Shown: in pieces, positions 17,337 through 25,896 of the stretch
Layout of the letters: every line of letters starts with the position of its first letter
Position numbering within the stretch: position 1 is the stretch's first letter
Source of the DNA: Afifella sp. IM 167
GTDB taxonomy: Bacteria > Pseudomonadota > Alphaproteobacteria > Rhizobiales > Afifellaceae
Length of the DNA stretch: 64,000 bases
NCBI RefSeq assembly: GCF_020144925.1
Contig: NZ_NSLC01000005.1
Location: forward strand, 124,001-188,000
Direction of reading: 5' to 3'
Made by a program: the position numbers and the translations under genes
Notes under the pieces: model-generated
Seen by the model: the letters and a program-made list of their open reading frames with translations, nothing else
Told to the model about the DNA's origin: nothing
Databases searched by the model: none

Positions 17337-17564
17337 GTGCTTGGAGATCAGCCAAACTGTCAGGGCTGGGCTATTCCCGCAATATGGTTTGGAGAGCCGC
17401 TGCGACGCCCGTGTTTGATGGGATCGACGAGGGCGCGCGGCGCTGGCGTCATCTGCCGCCGGCGTGGGTCGCTAGAAGCCCCGGAACGGCGGCGTCCAGT
17501 CTGCCAGGAGCTGCACCACTTCGCCGCGCTCAAGATGCGGATCGACCGGATGAGCGACGGATAG
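17337..17564 (+). pseudogene. Possible decayed gene fragment whose tail resembles the lepA 3' end
   Basis: The 291-bp gap between the LysE and L,D-transpeptidase genes holds broken frames on the plus strand. One gives RRWRHLPPAWVARS; after a frame change another gives ELHHFAALKMRIDRMSDG and a stop. The final 18 bp (17549-17566) equal the 18 bp over the lepA stop (16659-16676). GCGCTCAAGATG just before also matches the lepA sequence GCGCTGAAGATG. This looks like a remnant or a partial duplication. No parent gene is recognised, and chance cannot be excluded. Confidence 0.3.
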
Positions 17565-17603
17565 GCGCCCTCGCTCCGCAAAGGACGCTGGTCCGCCCGA
17601 CCT

Positions 17604-18290
17604 TCAGGCGGCGGCTGCTTCCTCACCGGTAAGAACGACGATCCGGCTGCCGATGGGAACGCGCCGGTAAAGGTCGATGATGTCCTGGTTGAGAAGACGG
17701 ATGCAGCCGGACGAGACCTTCCTTCCGATCGTCCATGGCTCGACGGTGCCGTGCAGGCGGTAAAGCGTATCCCTGCCGTCCCTGTAGATGTAGAGGGCAC
17801 GCGGGCCGAGCGGATTTCCGTTTCCGCCCGGCAGCCCCGCCCTGAGAGGGCCGTATCGCTGGGGCTCGCGCGCGATCATGTCGGCTGTCGGCGTCCAGTG
17901 CGGCCACCGGGCCTTGCGGCGGATCGTGCCTACTCCGCTGAAATCGAAGGCCTCGATTTTGCCGACACCCACGCCGTAGCGCAGCGCCCGCCCATCTTCC
18001 TGAACGAGGTAGAGAAAGCGGCGGGCGGGATCGACCACGATCGTGCCGACCGGCTCGCTCGTCCGATATTCCACCTCCTGCCTCAGGAACTGGGGCTCGA
18101 TCCGGGAAAGATCGATCGCCGGCACGTCGAACGGCTCCGTTTCGATCGCCGCATACATGGACAGATGATAGGCGCTGCCCGCCGCGCCCGCGCCCCCGCC
18201 CGAGCCGAGCGGCGTGGCCGATCGACCGCTCACGCAGCCGCCCAGCATGGCGGCCGCCGCGATGATCAGGCTTCTTCTATTCATCTGCAT
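17604..18290 (-). CDS. L,D-transpeptidase lipoprotein (YkuD domain)
   Basis: 228 aa. The N-terminus is a signal peptide with an LGGC lipobox (cysteine at about 18-19), so it is likely anchored as a lipoprotein. The YkuD domain has HGTVEPWTIG and SSGCIRLLNQD with catalytic Cys196. Such enzymes form 3-3 cross-links in peptidoglycan or attach proteins to it. In-frame ATGs at 18290 and 18284 are equivalent. It is divergent from the LysR gene, sharing a 101-bp intergenic region that carries a LysR-type site. Confidence 0.93.
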   Translation of the reverse strand: MQMNRRSLIIAAAAMLGGCVSGRSATPLGSGGGAGAAGSAYHLSMYAAIETEPFDVPAIDLSRIEPQFLRQEVEYRTSEPVGTIVVDPARRFLYLVQEDGRALRYGVGVGKIEAFDFSGVGTIRRKARWPHWTPTADMIAREPQRYGPLRAGLPGGNGNPLGPRALYIYRDGRDTLYRLHGTVEPWTIGRKVSSGCIRLLNQDIIDLYRRVPIGSRIVVLTGEEAAAA

Positions 18291-18352
18291 CAGGGCATCC
18301 GATCGCTGGCATTGGCGGCTGCAGGTACGATCTGGCGGAATGCCTGTCGATT

Positions 18353-18379
18353 GGTTATGGGGTAATGACAGCCATAACC
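18353..18379. promoter_or_regulatory. LysR-type T-N11-A inverted repeat
   Basis: GGTTATGG (18353-18360) and CCATAACC (18372-18379) are perfect inverted repeats spaced by 11 bp, the geometry of LysR recognition sites. The repeat sits 12 bp before the LysR start codon and 62 bp before the divergent L,D-transpeptidase start. It could therefore serve autoregulation and control of the transpeptidase. Confidence 0.6.
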
Positions 18380-18391
18380 GGAGCGGGTGAA

Positions 18392-19291
18392 ATGGATTTC
18401 AGGGCCCTACGCGCCTTTGTGCGCACCGTGGAGCGGGGATCGATGACCGGCGCTGCCCGGGACCTTGCCATCTCGCAGCCGGCGGTGACCAAGCATCTGC
18501 GCAACCTGGAGCACGCCCTCAACGCGCGGCTGCTGGAGCGCACCTCGCGCGCGATCCGCCCGACGGCCTCAGGCCTCAGGCTCTACGAGGCCAGCCGCGG
18601 CGCCTTTGCCGCGCTCGAGGCGGCGATGGAGGACGTGAAGAGCGATACGGGGCGCATCGAGGGGGCCTTGCGCATCTTCGCCCCCTCCTGCATCGGCAGT
18701 CAGAATCTCTGCCCGATCCTGATGTCGTTCCAGGAGGAGCATCCCGGCGTCGCCGTCGATCTGATCCTCGATGAGCGCCAGGTCGATCTCGTCTACGAGA
18801 ATTTCGATCTGGCTCTCTGCTACGGCAGGCCTGCGAGCCAGGACACCATCGCCCGCCGGGTCGGCTCGATCTCCCGAATTCTCGTGGCCGCCCCCCACTA
18901 CCTGGAACGGTGCGGGCCGATCGAGACGCTGGAGGAATTGTCCGAGCGCGAGCTTGTCACGACGCTCGCCGTCCTGTCGCAGCAGCACAGTCTCGCCCTT
19001 CTGCGCGGCAGCGAAGCGGTGGATCTGCCGGTGCGCTCGTGCCTGCGCACGAACAACGCGCAGGTGGTCCGCGCCAGTCTTCTCGCTGGACGCGCGCCGG
19101 GGCCGGTTCAGACGATCCTCGTACGGGACGATCTGGAGGCGGGCCGCCTCCTGCGCATCTTGCCGGACTACGTGGTGAGGCCGACCGAGCTGTTTCTGAC
19201 CTACCCGTCCTCGCGTTTCATGCGTCCCCTGGTTCGGGCGGTGATCGACTATCTCGTTCCTCGGCTGCTTGCCACCGAAGGCATCGATTGA
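18392..19291 (+). CDS. LysR-family transcriptional regulator
   Basis: 299 aa. The winged helix-turn-helix at residues 1-60 reads MDFRALRAFVRTVERG, AARDLAISQPAVTKHLRNLE. The periplasmic-binding-like effector domain follows from about 90. The start at 18392 is preferred over 18365 because GGAGCGGGTGA precedes it and the earlier start would place the operator-like repeat inside the gene. It is divergent from the L,D-transpeptidase. The effector is unknown. Confidence 0.9.
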   Translation: MDFRALRAFVRTVERGSMTGAARDLAISQPAVTKHLRNLEHALNARLLERTSRAIRPTASGLRLYEASRGAFAALEAAMEDVKSDTGRIEGALRIFAPSCIGSQNLCPILMSFQEEHPGVAVDLILDERQVDLVYENFDLALCYGRPASQDTIARRVGSISRILVAAPHYLERCGPIETLEELSERELVTTLAVLSQQHSLALLRGSEAVDLPVRSCLRTNNAQVVRASLLAGRAPGPVQTILVRDDLEAGRLLRILPDYVVRPTELFLTYPSSRFMRPLVRAVIDYLVPRLLATEGID

Positions 19292-19389
19292 AGCCTCCAG
19301 CTATCTAGCCGTCTTATCTCATCCCACCCTCCGCGCCGGAACAGACTCGTGCCGCATCGTCTTTCTCGTGAAATGCACGGGAGAAAGGC

Positions 19390-20250
19390 ATGAACGAGTT
19401 GAGTAACGCCGCGCGCCCGCCGCAGGAGCAGGCACACCAGCCGGGCTCCGAGCGCGACATGCAGCCGATGCCGGACTACACCCCGCGTTATCCGGGTTCC
19501 GGCCGCCTCAAGGACAAGGTCGCCCTCATCACCGGCGGCGACAGCGGCATCGGCCGCGCCACCGCGATCCTTTTCGCGCGGGAGGGCGCGAAGCTTGCGA
19601 TTCTATACCGTGACGAGGACTGGGACGCCCGGCGCACGCTGGAGCTCGTCGAGGCCGAAGGCGGCGAGGCGATCCTCATCCGCGGCGATATCGGCGACAA
19701 GAGCTTCTGCGAGGAGGCGGTCGCGAGGACCGTCGAGCGCTTCGGCCAGCTCAACGTCCTCGTCAACGACGCCGGCGAGCAGCACATGGCCGAAGAGCTG
19801 ACCGAGATCTCCGAAGACCAGCTGACGCGCACCTTCCGCACCAACATCTTCGGCATGTTCTTCGTCACCCAGGCGGCCCTGCCGCACCTCGCGCGGGGCG
19901 ACGCCATCGTCAACCTCACCTCTATCACCGCCTATCGCGGCCAGCCGGTGCTGATGGATTATGCCTCCACCAAGGGCGCCATCCTCGCCTTCACGCGCTC
20001 GCTCTCGAAAAACCTTGCCGAAAAGGGCATCCGGGTGAACGGCGTGGCGCCGGGCCCGATCTGGACGCCGCTGATCCCGGCGAGCTTTCCGGCGGAGAAG
20101 GTCGCCGATTTCGGCGAGAACCAGCCGATGGGCCGTGTCGGCCAGCCGAACGAGGTGGCGCCGGCGATCCTTTTCCTCGCCTGTGAAGATGCCTCCTACA
20201 TGACCGGCCAGGTGCTGCATCCCAATGGCGGCGATATCGTCGGCGGTTGA
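19390..20250 (+). CDS. Short-chain dehydrogenase, GSP39/YghA-like
   Basis: 286 aa. Rossmann fold with TGGDSGIGRATA (about 48-59), DAGEQH in place of the usual NNAG-x, and the catalytic Ser-Tyr-Lys (NLTSITAYRG, YASTKGAI). It has the roughly 40-residue N-terminal extension with PMPDYTPRYPGSGRLKDKVA typical of general stress protein 39 and YghA. NAD(P)-dependent reductase of unknown substrate. The start has a strong GGGAGAAAGGC site. It ends just before a bidirectional terminator. Confidence 0.92.
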   Translation: MNELSNAARPPQEQAHQPGSERDMQPMPDYTPRYPGSGRLKDKVALITGGDSGIGRATAILFAREGAKLAILYRDEDWDARRTLELVEAEGGEAILIRGDIGDKSFCEEAVARTVERFGQLNVLVNDAGEQHMAEELTEISEDQLTRTFRTNIFGMFFVTQAALPHLARGDAIVNLTSITAYRGQPVLMDYASTKGAILAFTRSLSKNLAEKGIRVNGVAPGPIWTPLIPASFPAEKVADFGENQPMGRVGQPNEVAPAILFLACEDASYMTGQVLHPNGGDIVGG

Positions 20251-20294
20251 GTCGGTTTCCTGCGCTGGCCAAACGCGCCCGTAGCGCACAAACA

Positions 20295-20330
20295 AAAGGG
20301 CCCTGCCGCATGCCGGCAGGGCCCTTTCTC
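20295..20330. terminator. Bidirectional terminator between SDR and DUF1328 genes
   Basis: A perfect 14-bp stem (20295-20308 with 20314-20327) with a 5-nt loop, flanked by A residues on the left and T residues on the right. It can end transcription from both convergent genes. Confidence 0.88.
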
Positions 20331-20352
20331 TATACGGCTATGTGATCATTCC

Positions 20353-20529
20353 TCACGTCGCGACGGCGCCGAGTCCGAACAGCATCAGCACCAGGAAGAT
20401 CGCCGCGATGACGAGGAAGAGGAAGAAGAGGAAACGCGCGATCGTCGCGGAAGCGCCGGCGATGCCGGTGAAGCCGAGCGCGCCGGCAATCACGGCGACG
20501 ATGGCGAAGATGATGGCCCATTTCAGCAT
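20353..20529 (-). CDS. DUF1328 small membrane protein (UPF0391, YtjA-like)
   Basis: 58 aa with two hydrophobic helices: [20 protein letters not shown] and a second from [18 protein letters not shown]. This is the DUF1328 family of small inner-membrane proteins found across proteobacteria, often stress-induced; function unknown. The frame is open much further upstream but the family start is the ATG at 20529. Convergent with the SDR gene. Confidence 0.9.
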   Translation of the reverse strand: MLKWAIIFAIVAVIAGALGFTGIAGASATIARFLFFLFLVIAAIFLVLMLFGLGAVAT

Positions 20530-20743
20530 GACAAGAATATCCCCGCAGAAACTTGGAAAGGGTGCGTCTGGGCGACTTGCGCCGCTCTCGCCATAAACCC
20601 GCGGCGTATCGGCCGGGTTCCACGTCCCGTCCGGCGATGCGTCGGCGCTTCCTTTGCCGGCTGCGCTTTCAGGCGCGGCGCGAACCGGAGCCATTTCACC
20701 CCGCGCGGCGTTTGCCCGGGAACAGAACAAAGATCACGGAACG

Positions 20744-21727
20744 ATGCTGCGCACCTTCTTCGCCTTCCTTCTCTTGCCCCTCGCCCTTTCGCTTCCGGCA
20801 CCGGCCGACGCCGTTCCGCTGGGCAAGGATCTGGTCAATTCCGCCCGCTTTGACGATGGGAGGGAATTTGCGACCGGAGAGCGCGATCCGCTGGTCGTCA
20901 AGCTGCAGGTGCTGCTCGACCGCTACGCCATCTCGCCGGGTGTCATCGACGGCTATTGGGGCGAGAACGTCCAGAAGGCCATCCAGAACTACCAGCTTTC
21001 CAGGGGCGAGCTGCCGACCGGCCATCTGACGCCGGCGCTCTGGGCCGAGATCTCCCCGCAGGACACGACCCCCGTCCTCATCGACTATGCCATCACCCCC
21101 GAGGATCTGGCCGGGCCTTTCGTGGCTTCCATTCCGACGGATTATCGCGAGAAGGCGCAGATGCAGCGCCTCGCCTATACCAGCCCGCAGGAAATGCTCG
21201 CCGAGCGCTTCCACATGGATATCGACTTCCTGCGCGAACTGAATGCCGGGGCGAACTTCGCCGCGCCCGGAACCGTCATCACCGTCGCCGATCCGGGTCC
21301 CGACGCGACGGGCGAGGTAACGCGCATCGAGGCCGACAAGGGCCTCGCCTCGCTGCGGGCCTACGGCCCCGCTGGCCGGCTCCTCGCCGTCTATCCCGCG
21401 ACCATCGGCAGCGAGGGCACCCCCTCGCCGAGCGGCTCGGTGGAAGTCGTCGCGGTGGCGACGGACCCGACCTACACCTACCGGCCCGACGTCAATTTCC
21501 AGCAGGGCGACAACACCGAGGTCCTCACCATCCCTGCGGGTCCGAACGGGCCTGTCGGCTCCACCTGGATCGACCTCTCCAAGCCGACCTACGGCATCCA
21601 CGGCACGCCGGAGCCGGCCAAGATCGACAAGGTCTTCTCCCATGGCTGTGTGCGGCTCACCAACTGGGACGCGGCCGAACTCGCGGGCATGGTGAAGAAC
21701 GGCACGGTGGTGAAGTTCATTGACTAG
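20744..21727 (+). CDS. L,D-transpeptidase with peptidoglycan-binding domain
   Basis: 327 aa exported enzyme. The signal peptide MLRTFFAFLLLPLALSLP ends near 22. A PG_binding_1 domain lies at about 45-95 (VVKLQVLLDRYAISPGVIDG). The YkuD catalytic domain is C-terminal with GIHGTPEPAKI and SHGCVRLTN, catalytic Cys302. It resembles the ErfK/YbiS type that cross-links peptidoglycan. The gene overlaps the downstream extensin-like gene by 8 bp, so the two are translated together and probably act together on the cell wall. Confidence 0.93.
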   Translation: MLRTFFAFLLLPLALSLPAPADAVPLGKDLVNSARFDDGREFATGERDPLVVKLQVLLDRYAISPGVIDGYWGENVQKAIQNYQLSRGELPTGHLTPALWAEISPQDTTPVLIDYAITPEDLAGPFVASIPTDYREKAQMQRLAYTSPQEMLAERFHMDIDFLRELNAGANFAAPGTVITVADPGPDATGEVTRIEADKGLASLRAYGPAGRLLAVYPATIGSEGTPSPSGSVEVVAVATDPTYTYRPDVNFQQGDNTEVLTIPAGPNGPVGSTWIDLSKPTYGIHGTPEPAKIDKVFSHGCVRLTNWDAAELAGMVKNGTVVKFID

Positions 21728-22952
21728 CCGCCTCGGCGCGGCCCTCTTCGGCGCGGCGCTCTTCCTTTCCTTCTCCGCCGGCGCTGCCGAACTGCCGCAT
21801 CCCCGGCCCGTTCCCCAGGGCCCGGAGACCGGATCGCAGGCCGGATCGGAGACCGGCGCACAGCCCTCGCCCGCGCCCCGCCCCGAGGAAGGCGGAATCC
21901 CCAAGCTACCGGCCCCCCGGCCGCTGTCGGAAAAAGCCCCGGACGGCGAGGCGGCCGAACCTGCCGGCGAGCCGGCGCCGGACGAGCCGCTCCGCCCGAG
22001 CCTTGACGCCGAAGAGGAAGCCGGGACGGCCGCGCCGGAGAATGCGCCGCTTGAGCGTGCGCCGGCGGAGGATACCGACGAAGGGGTGCCGTCCCTGCCG
22101 GAGCCGAAAGACGAGGCGGCGCGCGAAGAGGCCGCCGAGGCCGCCCGTCTTGCCGCCGAGAAGAAGGCCGAAGAGACCGCCCGCAAGGTTAAGGAGACCG
22201 CCGCCGCCTTCCGCCAGTGCAGCGCCAGCCTGCGGGCGCTCGGCGCGAAATTCTCCGAGCAAAAGCCGATCGACGAGGAAGGCGGCTGTTTCGTGCCGCA
22301 TCCCCTCTCGGTCGAAAGGCTGCTGCCGGAAATTGCGATCAGCCCGGCCGCGACGCTCAACTGCGCCACGAGCCTGGCGCTGGCGCGCTGGCTGAAGGAG
22401 GTGGTGGAGCCCGCCGCCGCGGAGCTTCTGGATGGCGCGCGCCCGCGCGGCCTCTCCCATGCTTCCGCCTATGTGTGCCGCCACCGCTACGGCAATCCGG
22501 ACCGCAAGATCTCCGAGCACGCCTTCGCCAATGCCGTCGATTTGTCCGCGATCACCTTCGAGGATCGCGAGCCGGTGCCCATGAAGCTGCGTGAGCCGCC
22601 AAAGGCGGAGGAGGAAACGGAAGAGGCGGAACAAGCCCCCGGCGAGGAAGAGCCAGCGGCCGAGGAAGAGGAAGCCGGCAAGGCCGCGAAGGCCGGCGAG
22701 GGTGGGGCCAAGGATGCGGGCGAGAGCGCGAAAGCGGCGTCAGACAAACCCGAAGAGGCTTCCGGCGGCGACGCGCCGGCGGAAGCGGCCCCGTCCAAGG
22801 CGGAGCGTGAGGCGCTCTTCCAGAAACGCATCCGCGAGGGCGCCTGCCGCTATTTCACCACCGTGCTCGGCCCCGGCACCAATGCCGCCCATGCCACGCA
22901 CTTCCATTTCGATCTGGCTCAGCGCCGCAACGGCTATCGCATCTGCCAGTAG
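21720..22952 (+). CDS. Extensin-like C-terminal domain protein with acidic low-complexity insert
   Basis: 410 aa. Signal peptide (about 1-22), then a Pro/Glu/Ala-rich disordered region to about 130 and a charged helix to about 160. The extensin-like domain follows: FVPHPLSVERLLPEIAIS, NCATSLALARWL and SEHAFANAVDLSAITF. Residues about 288-365 are an acidic EEE/AAE-rich insertion. The domain then resumes with CRYFTTVLGPGTNAAHATHFHFD, with histidines resembling a DD-peptidase-like metal site. Probably periplasmic and peptidoglycan-related. It overlaps the L,D-transpeptidase gene by 8 bp. Confidence 0.87.
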   Translation: MTSRLGAALFGAALFLSFSAGAAELPHPRPVPQGPETGSQAGSETGAQPSPAPRPEEGGIPKLPAPRPLSEKAPDGEAAEPAGEPAPDEPLRPSLDAEEEAGTAAPENAPLERAPAEDTDEGVPSLPEPKDEAAREEAAEAARLAAEKKAEETARKVKETAAAFRQCSASLRALGAKFSEQKPIDEEGGCFVPHPLSVERLLPEIAISPAATLNCATSLALARWLKEVVEPAAAELLDGARPRGLSHASAYVCRHRYGNPDRKISEHAFANAVDLSAITFEDREPVPMKLREPPKAEEETEEAEQAPGEEEPAAEEEEAGKAAKAGEGGAKDAGESAKAASDKPEEASGGDAPAEAAPSKAEREALFQKRIREGACRYFTTVLGPGTNAAHATHFHFDLAQRRNGYRICQ

Positions 22953-22973
22953 CCGGCAGCTTAGCCTCGCCTG

Positions 22974-23924
22974 CTACTGAACCGCGAGCGCCGGCACGGA
23001 GAGGAAGAGGATGCGCTTCTGTTCCAGCCGTGCCCGTCTCAGGCTTTCCAGCACGAAGCCGGTGGCAAGCAGGAAGGCGGCGAGCAGGAAGGTGCCTACG
23101 GCGATCACGGTTGCCGAGGCGCCGGCCGCCGAGCCGGCGAGCGCGGCGAGGATCAGGGGCAGGGCGATGACCAGGCCGAGGATGCCGAAGGCGGCGGCCA
23201 GCGTTCCGAAGAGGGCGAGCGGGCGCGCCTCCAGCATGATGCGCAGCAGCGTCGCCATCTCGCCGCCGAAGCGGCCGGCGGAGCGTTCGGCGGTTTGCCG
23301 CGGCGCCTCCCTGCCGCCGTCGAGCGACAGGCTGGCGACCGGGATGCCGAGCTCGCTCGCATGCAGCGTCAGCGCCGTCTCCGGCGAAAGGCTCGGCGCG
23401 ACCGGCGGAAAGCTCTTCACCAGCCGCCGCGTCAGCGCCCGGTAGGGCGAGGCGCGTTCGGCGAAGGGATCGGAAAAGCCGGCGCCGAAGAGCCGGCGAT
23501 AGGCCTCGCCGAAGCCGCCGCCGCTCCAGGAGCTGCCTTCGATCTTCGCGCCGCCGAGGCGGGCGGATGTGCCGATGACCATGTCGAGACGTTCCGTCAG
23601 GAGCGCGTTGACCAGCGAGGAGGCGTCGGCCGGCTCGCAGGCGCCGTCGCCCGAGGCCATCAGGTAGATGTCGGCGTCGATGTCGGCGAACATGCGCCAG
23701 AGCGCGGTGCCCTTGCCGGGAACCGCCCCGCGCAGCACCTTGGCGCCGGCCTTGGCGGCGATACGCGCCGTGTCGTCCGTGGAGGCTTCGTCGAACACGT
23801 AAACCCGCGCTTCGGGCAGGTTTTCGCGGAAGCCGCGCACCACGCCGTCGATGGTGGGTGCATCGTTGCGGCAGGGCAGGAGGACGGCGATACGCAGTCC
23901 CTCGCTGGCGGAAAGATGGCTCAT
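22974..23924 (-). CDS. Family 2 glycosyltransferase with C-terminal membrane segments
   Basis: 316 aa. The GT2 GT-A domain starts with IAVLLPCRNDAPTIDGVV and has DEASTDDTARIA. The metal-binding position is ASGDGACEP. Two hydrophobic helices near 240-295 anchor it in the inner membrane. It resembles polyprenyl-phosphate or lipid glycosyltransferases but the sugar is not predictable. Convergent with the extensin-like gene and divergent from mepA. Confidence 0.85.
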   Translation of the reverse strand: MSHLSASEGLRIAVLLPCRNDAPTIDGVVRGFRENLPEARVYVFDEASTDDTARIAAKAGAKVLRGAVPGKGTALWRMFADIDADIYLMASGDGACEPADASSLVNALLTERLDMVIGTSARLGGAKIEGSSWSGGGFGEAYRRLFGAGFSDPFAERASPYRALTRRLVKSFPPVAPSLSPETALTLHASELGIPVASLSLDGGREAPRQTAERSAGRFGGEMATLLRIMLEARPLALFGTLAAAFGILGLVIALPLILAALAGSAAGASATVIAVGTFLLAAFLLATGFVLESLRRARLEQKRILFLSVPALAVQ

Positions 23925-23974
23925 GATTCCCCCGAAGCCTCGCAGATATTCCCTGTTTTCCTAGCTTCCGCCGG

Positions 23975-23989
23975 TTAACGCCCGGTTAG
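23975..23989. promoter_or_regulatory. CtrA-like site between the GT2 and mepA genes
   Basis: TTAA-N7-TTAG (23975-23978 and 23986-23989) differs by one base from the CtrA consensus TTAA-N7-TTAA. It is in the divergent promoter region, 69 bp before the mepA start and 51 bp before the GT2 start. Confidence 0.3.
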
Positions 23990-24057
23990 GATTCTCCCCT
24001 CGCATGCCTCGGCAAGCCTCTTCTTCGAAGCGGCGGCCGGGCGTGATAATGTGGGGC

Positions 24058-25068
24058 ATGCGAAGATTCGCCATTGCGCTCGGCCTTGCCGCCGCGCTCC
24101 TCACGCCGGGGGGCGCCGATGCGGAGGTTGCCGCCAAGCAGCTCTTCGGAGCCAGGTCGCTTCCTTCCGCCCAGCAGCCGGCCTCGGTCGGCTTTTATTC
24201 CAAGGGCTGCCTCGCCGGGGGCGAGGCGATGCCCGTCGACGGGCCGCACTGGCAGGCGATGCGCCTGTCGCGCAACCGCAACTGGGGCCATCCGCGGCTC
24301 GTCGCCTTCCTCAGATGGCTCGCCGACGAGGCGGCCGCGCGGGACGGCTGGCCGGGTCTCCTCCTCGGCGACATGTCCCAGCCGCGCGGCGGGCCGATGC
24401 TGACCGGGCATGCCTCGCATCAGGTCGGGCTCGACGCCGATATCTGGCTGACGCCGATGCCGAACCGGCGCCTGTCCGCGGCCGAGCGCGAGAACATCTC
24501 CGCGACCCCGGTCGTGGAGCCCGGTCCGCACACGGTCCATGAGGATGTCTGGACGCCGGCGCATGGGCGCCTCATCCGCCGCGCCGCCTCCAATCCGCAG
24601 GTGCAGCGGATCTTCGTCGCGCCCGGCATCAAGAAGAAGCTCTGCGAGACGGCGACGGGCGACCGCTCCTGGCTCGCCAAGGTGCGCCCCTATTGGGGCC
24701 ACAACTATCACATGCATGTGCGGCTCTACTGCCCGCAGGGCTCGCCCGGCTGCAAGCCGCAGCGCGGCACCGGCTCCGACGACGGCTGCGGCGCCCCGCT
24801 CGCCTGGTGGTACTCCAAGGAGCCCTACGCGCCGGCAAAGCCGTCAAAGCCCGCACCGAAGAAGCGTGAAATCACCCTGGCGAGCCTCCCGGCCGCCTGC
24901 CGCAACGTGCTGGCCGCGGGCGACAGGCCGGGCGCGCAGACGGCGCTTGCCGCCTTTTCCGGCGAGGTGCCGCCCGCCGTTGCCGCCAAGGCGCGCGCCA
25001 TGCGTCCGGGCCCGGCCGCCCTCGTCGGCCTGCCCTATATGCCGCGTCCCCGGCCGGCTTTTCCCTAG
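24058..25068 (+). CDS. mepA: Penicillin-insensitive murein endopeptidase
   Basis: 336 aa. Signal peptide MRRFAIALGLAAALLTPG. The LAS-family zinc motifs are GHASHQVGLDADIW and HNYHMHVRLYCP. ISATPVVEPGPHTVHEDVWTPAH is a MepA-specific block. The enzyme cuts D-Ala-mDAP cross-links in the periplasm. About 60 residues follow the catalytic domain (Pro/Lys-rich linker and Ala-rich tail), more than in E. coli MepA. The start at 24058 gives a clean signal peptide; 24049 is also possible. Confidence 0.93.
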   Translation: MRRFAIALGLAAALLTPGGADAEVAAKQLFGARSLPSAQQPASVGFYSKGCLAGGEAMPVDGPHWQAMRLSRNRNWGHPRLVAFLRWLADEAAARDGWPGLLLGDMSQPRGGPMLTGHASHQVGLDADIWLTPMPNRRLSAAERENISATPVVEPGPHTVHEDVWTPAHGRLIRRAASNPQVQRIFVAPGIKKKLCETATGDRSWLAKVRPYWGHNYHMHVRLYCPQGSPGCKPQRGTGSDDGCGAPLAWWYSKEPYAPAKPSKPAPKKREITLASLPAACRNVLAAGDRPGAQTALAAFSGEVPPAVAAKARAMRPGPAALVGLPYMPRPRPAFP

Positions 25069-25099
25069 GCCGGTTGTGCGCCCCGCCGGGGAGGCGGGC

Positions 25100-25136
25100 A
25101 AGGAAAAAGCGGCCGCGCTGGGCTGCGCGGCCGCTT
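25100..25136 (-). terminator. Rho-independent terminator of ompW
   Basis: A perfect 12-bp stem (25125-25136 with 25107-25118, 6-nt loop) is followed, read on the minus strand, by TTTTTCCTT. It lies about 20 bp past the ompW stop. Confidence 0.88.
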
Positions 25137-25156
25137 CGTGTGGTCGTAGAGGCGCT

Positions 25157-25840
25157 TTAGAAGCGGTAGGTCACGCCGGCGCCGATGAGCCAGGGGTTCA
25201 TCTCGGCCTTGCCCTTGACGGCCGTGCCGTTCGCCAGGCGGCCGTTCCAGTCCGGCTCCAGGAAGATCTTCTTGACGTCGAGGTTGAGGCCCCAATGCTC
25301 GTTGAGCATGTAGTCGGCGCCCGCCTGCAGCGCGAGGCCGAAGGTGTTCTCGATCTCGAAGGCCGACAGGCTCTTGGCCTCGGTGCCGTAGAAGATCGTG
25401 TAGTTCACGCCGGCGCCGACATAGGGCTGGAAGGCGCCGAAATTGGTGAAGTGATACTGCAGCGTCAGCGTCGGCGGCAGGATCCAGCTGTTGCCGACCT
25501 CGCCGAGGGCCGCAATCGAGCCCTCGCCGTCGACGCTCGCATACGTCGTTCCCAGGATCAGCTCCACCGCGATGTTCGGGGTGAAGTAGTAGGAAATGTC
25601 GAGTTCCGGCGTGACGGAGTTCGAATAGGACAGGTCGGAGCCGGCAACGCCGCTGACCGAGCCGCCGTCCTCGGGAAACACGCCGAGGGCGCGCAGGCGA
25701 ACCTGCCACGGGCTCCAGGGCTCGAAGGAGGCGACGGGATCGGCGGGAGGGGCGGGCAGGTCGGCGGCAAAGGCAGGCGCTGCAAGACAGATCAGGGTCG
25801 CGGCGACGAGCGCCGGCCCTGTTTTTTGTGCATGGTTCAT
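25157..25840 (-). CDS. ompW: OmpW-family outer-membrane protein
   Basis: 227 aa. Signal peptide MNHAQKTGPALVAATLICLAAPAFA. The mature protein has alternating beta-strand pattern, the OmpW blocks SYYFTPNIAVELILGTT, LPPTLTLQYHF and QPYVGAGVNYT, and a C-terminal phenylalanine required for assembly. It forms an eight-stranded barrel for small hydrophobic molecules in known members. A perfect FNR/FixK box is centred 63 bp upstream of the start, so oxygen-responsive control is inferred. Confidence 0.94.
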   Translation of the reverse strand: MNHAQKTGPALVAATLICLAAPAFAADLPAPPADPVASFEPWSPWQVRLRALGVFPEDGGSVSGVAGSDLSYSNSVTPELDISYYFTPNIAVELILGTTYASVDGEGSIAALGEVGNSWILPPTLTLQYHFTNFGAFQPYVGAGVNYTIFYGTEAKSLSAFEIENTFGLALQAGADYMLNEHWGLNLDVKKIFLEPDWNGRLANGTAVKGKAEMNPWLIGAGVTYRF

Positions 25841-25896
25841 TTCGTCCTCGCAACAGGGTACCTGCCGAGGACTAGGAGCCCGCCTGCTCCCTTCTC

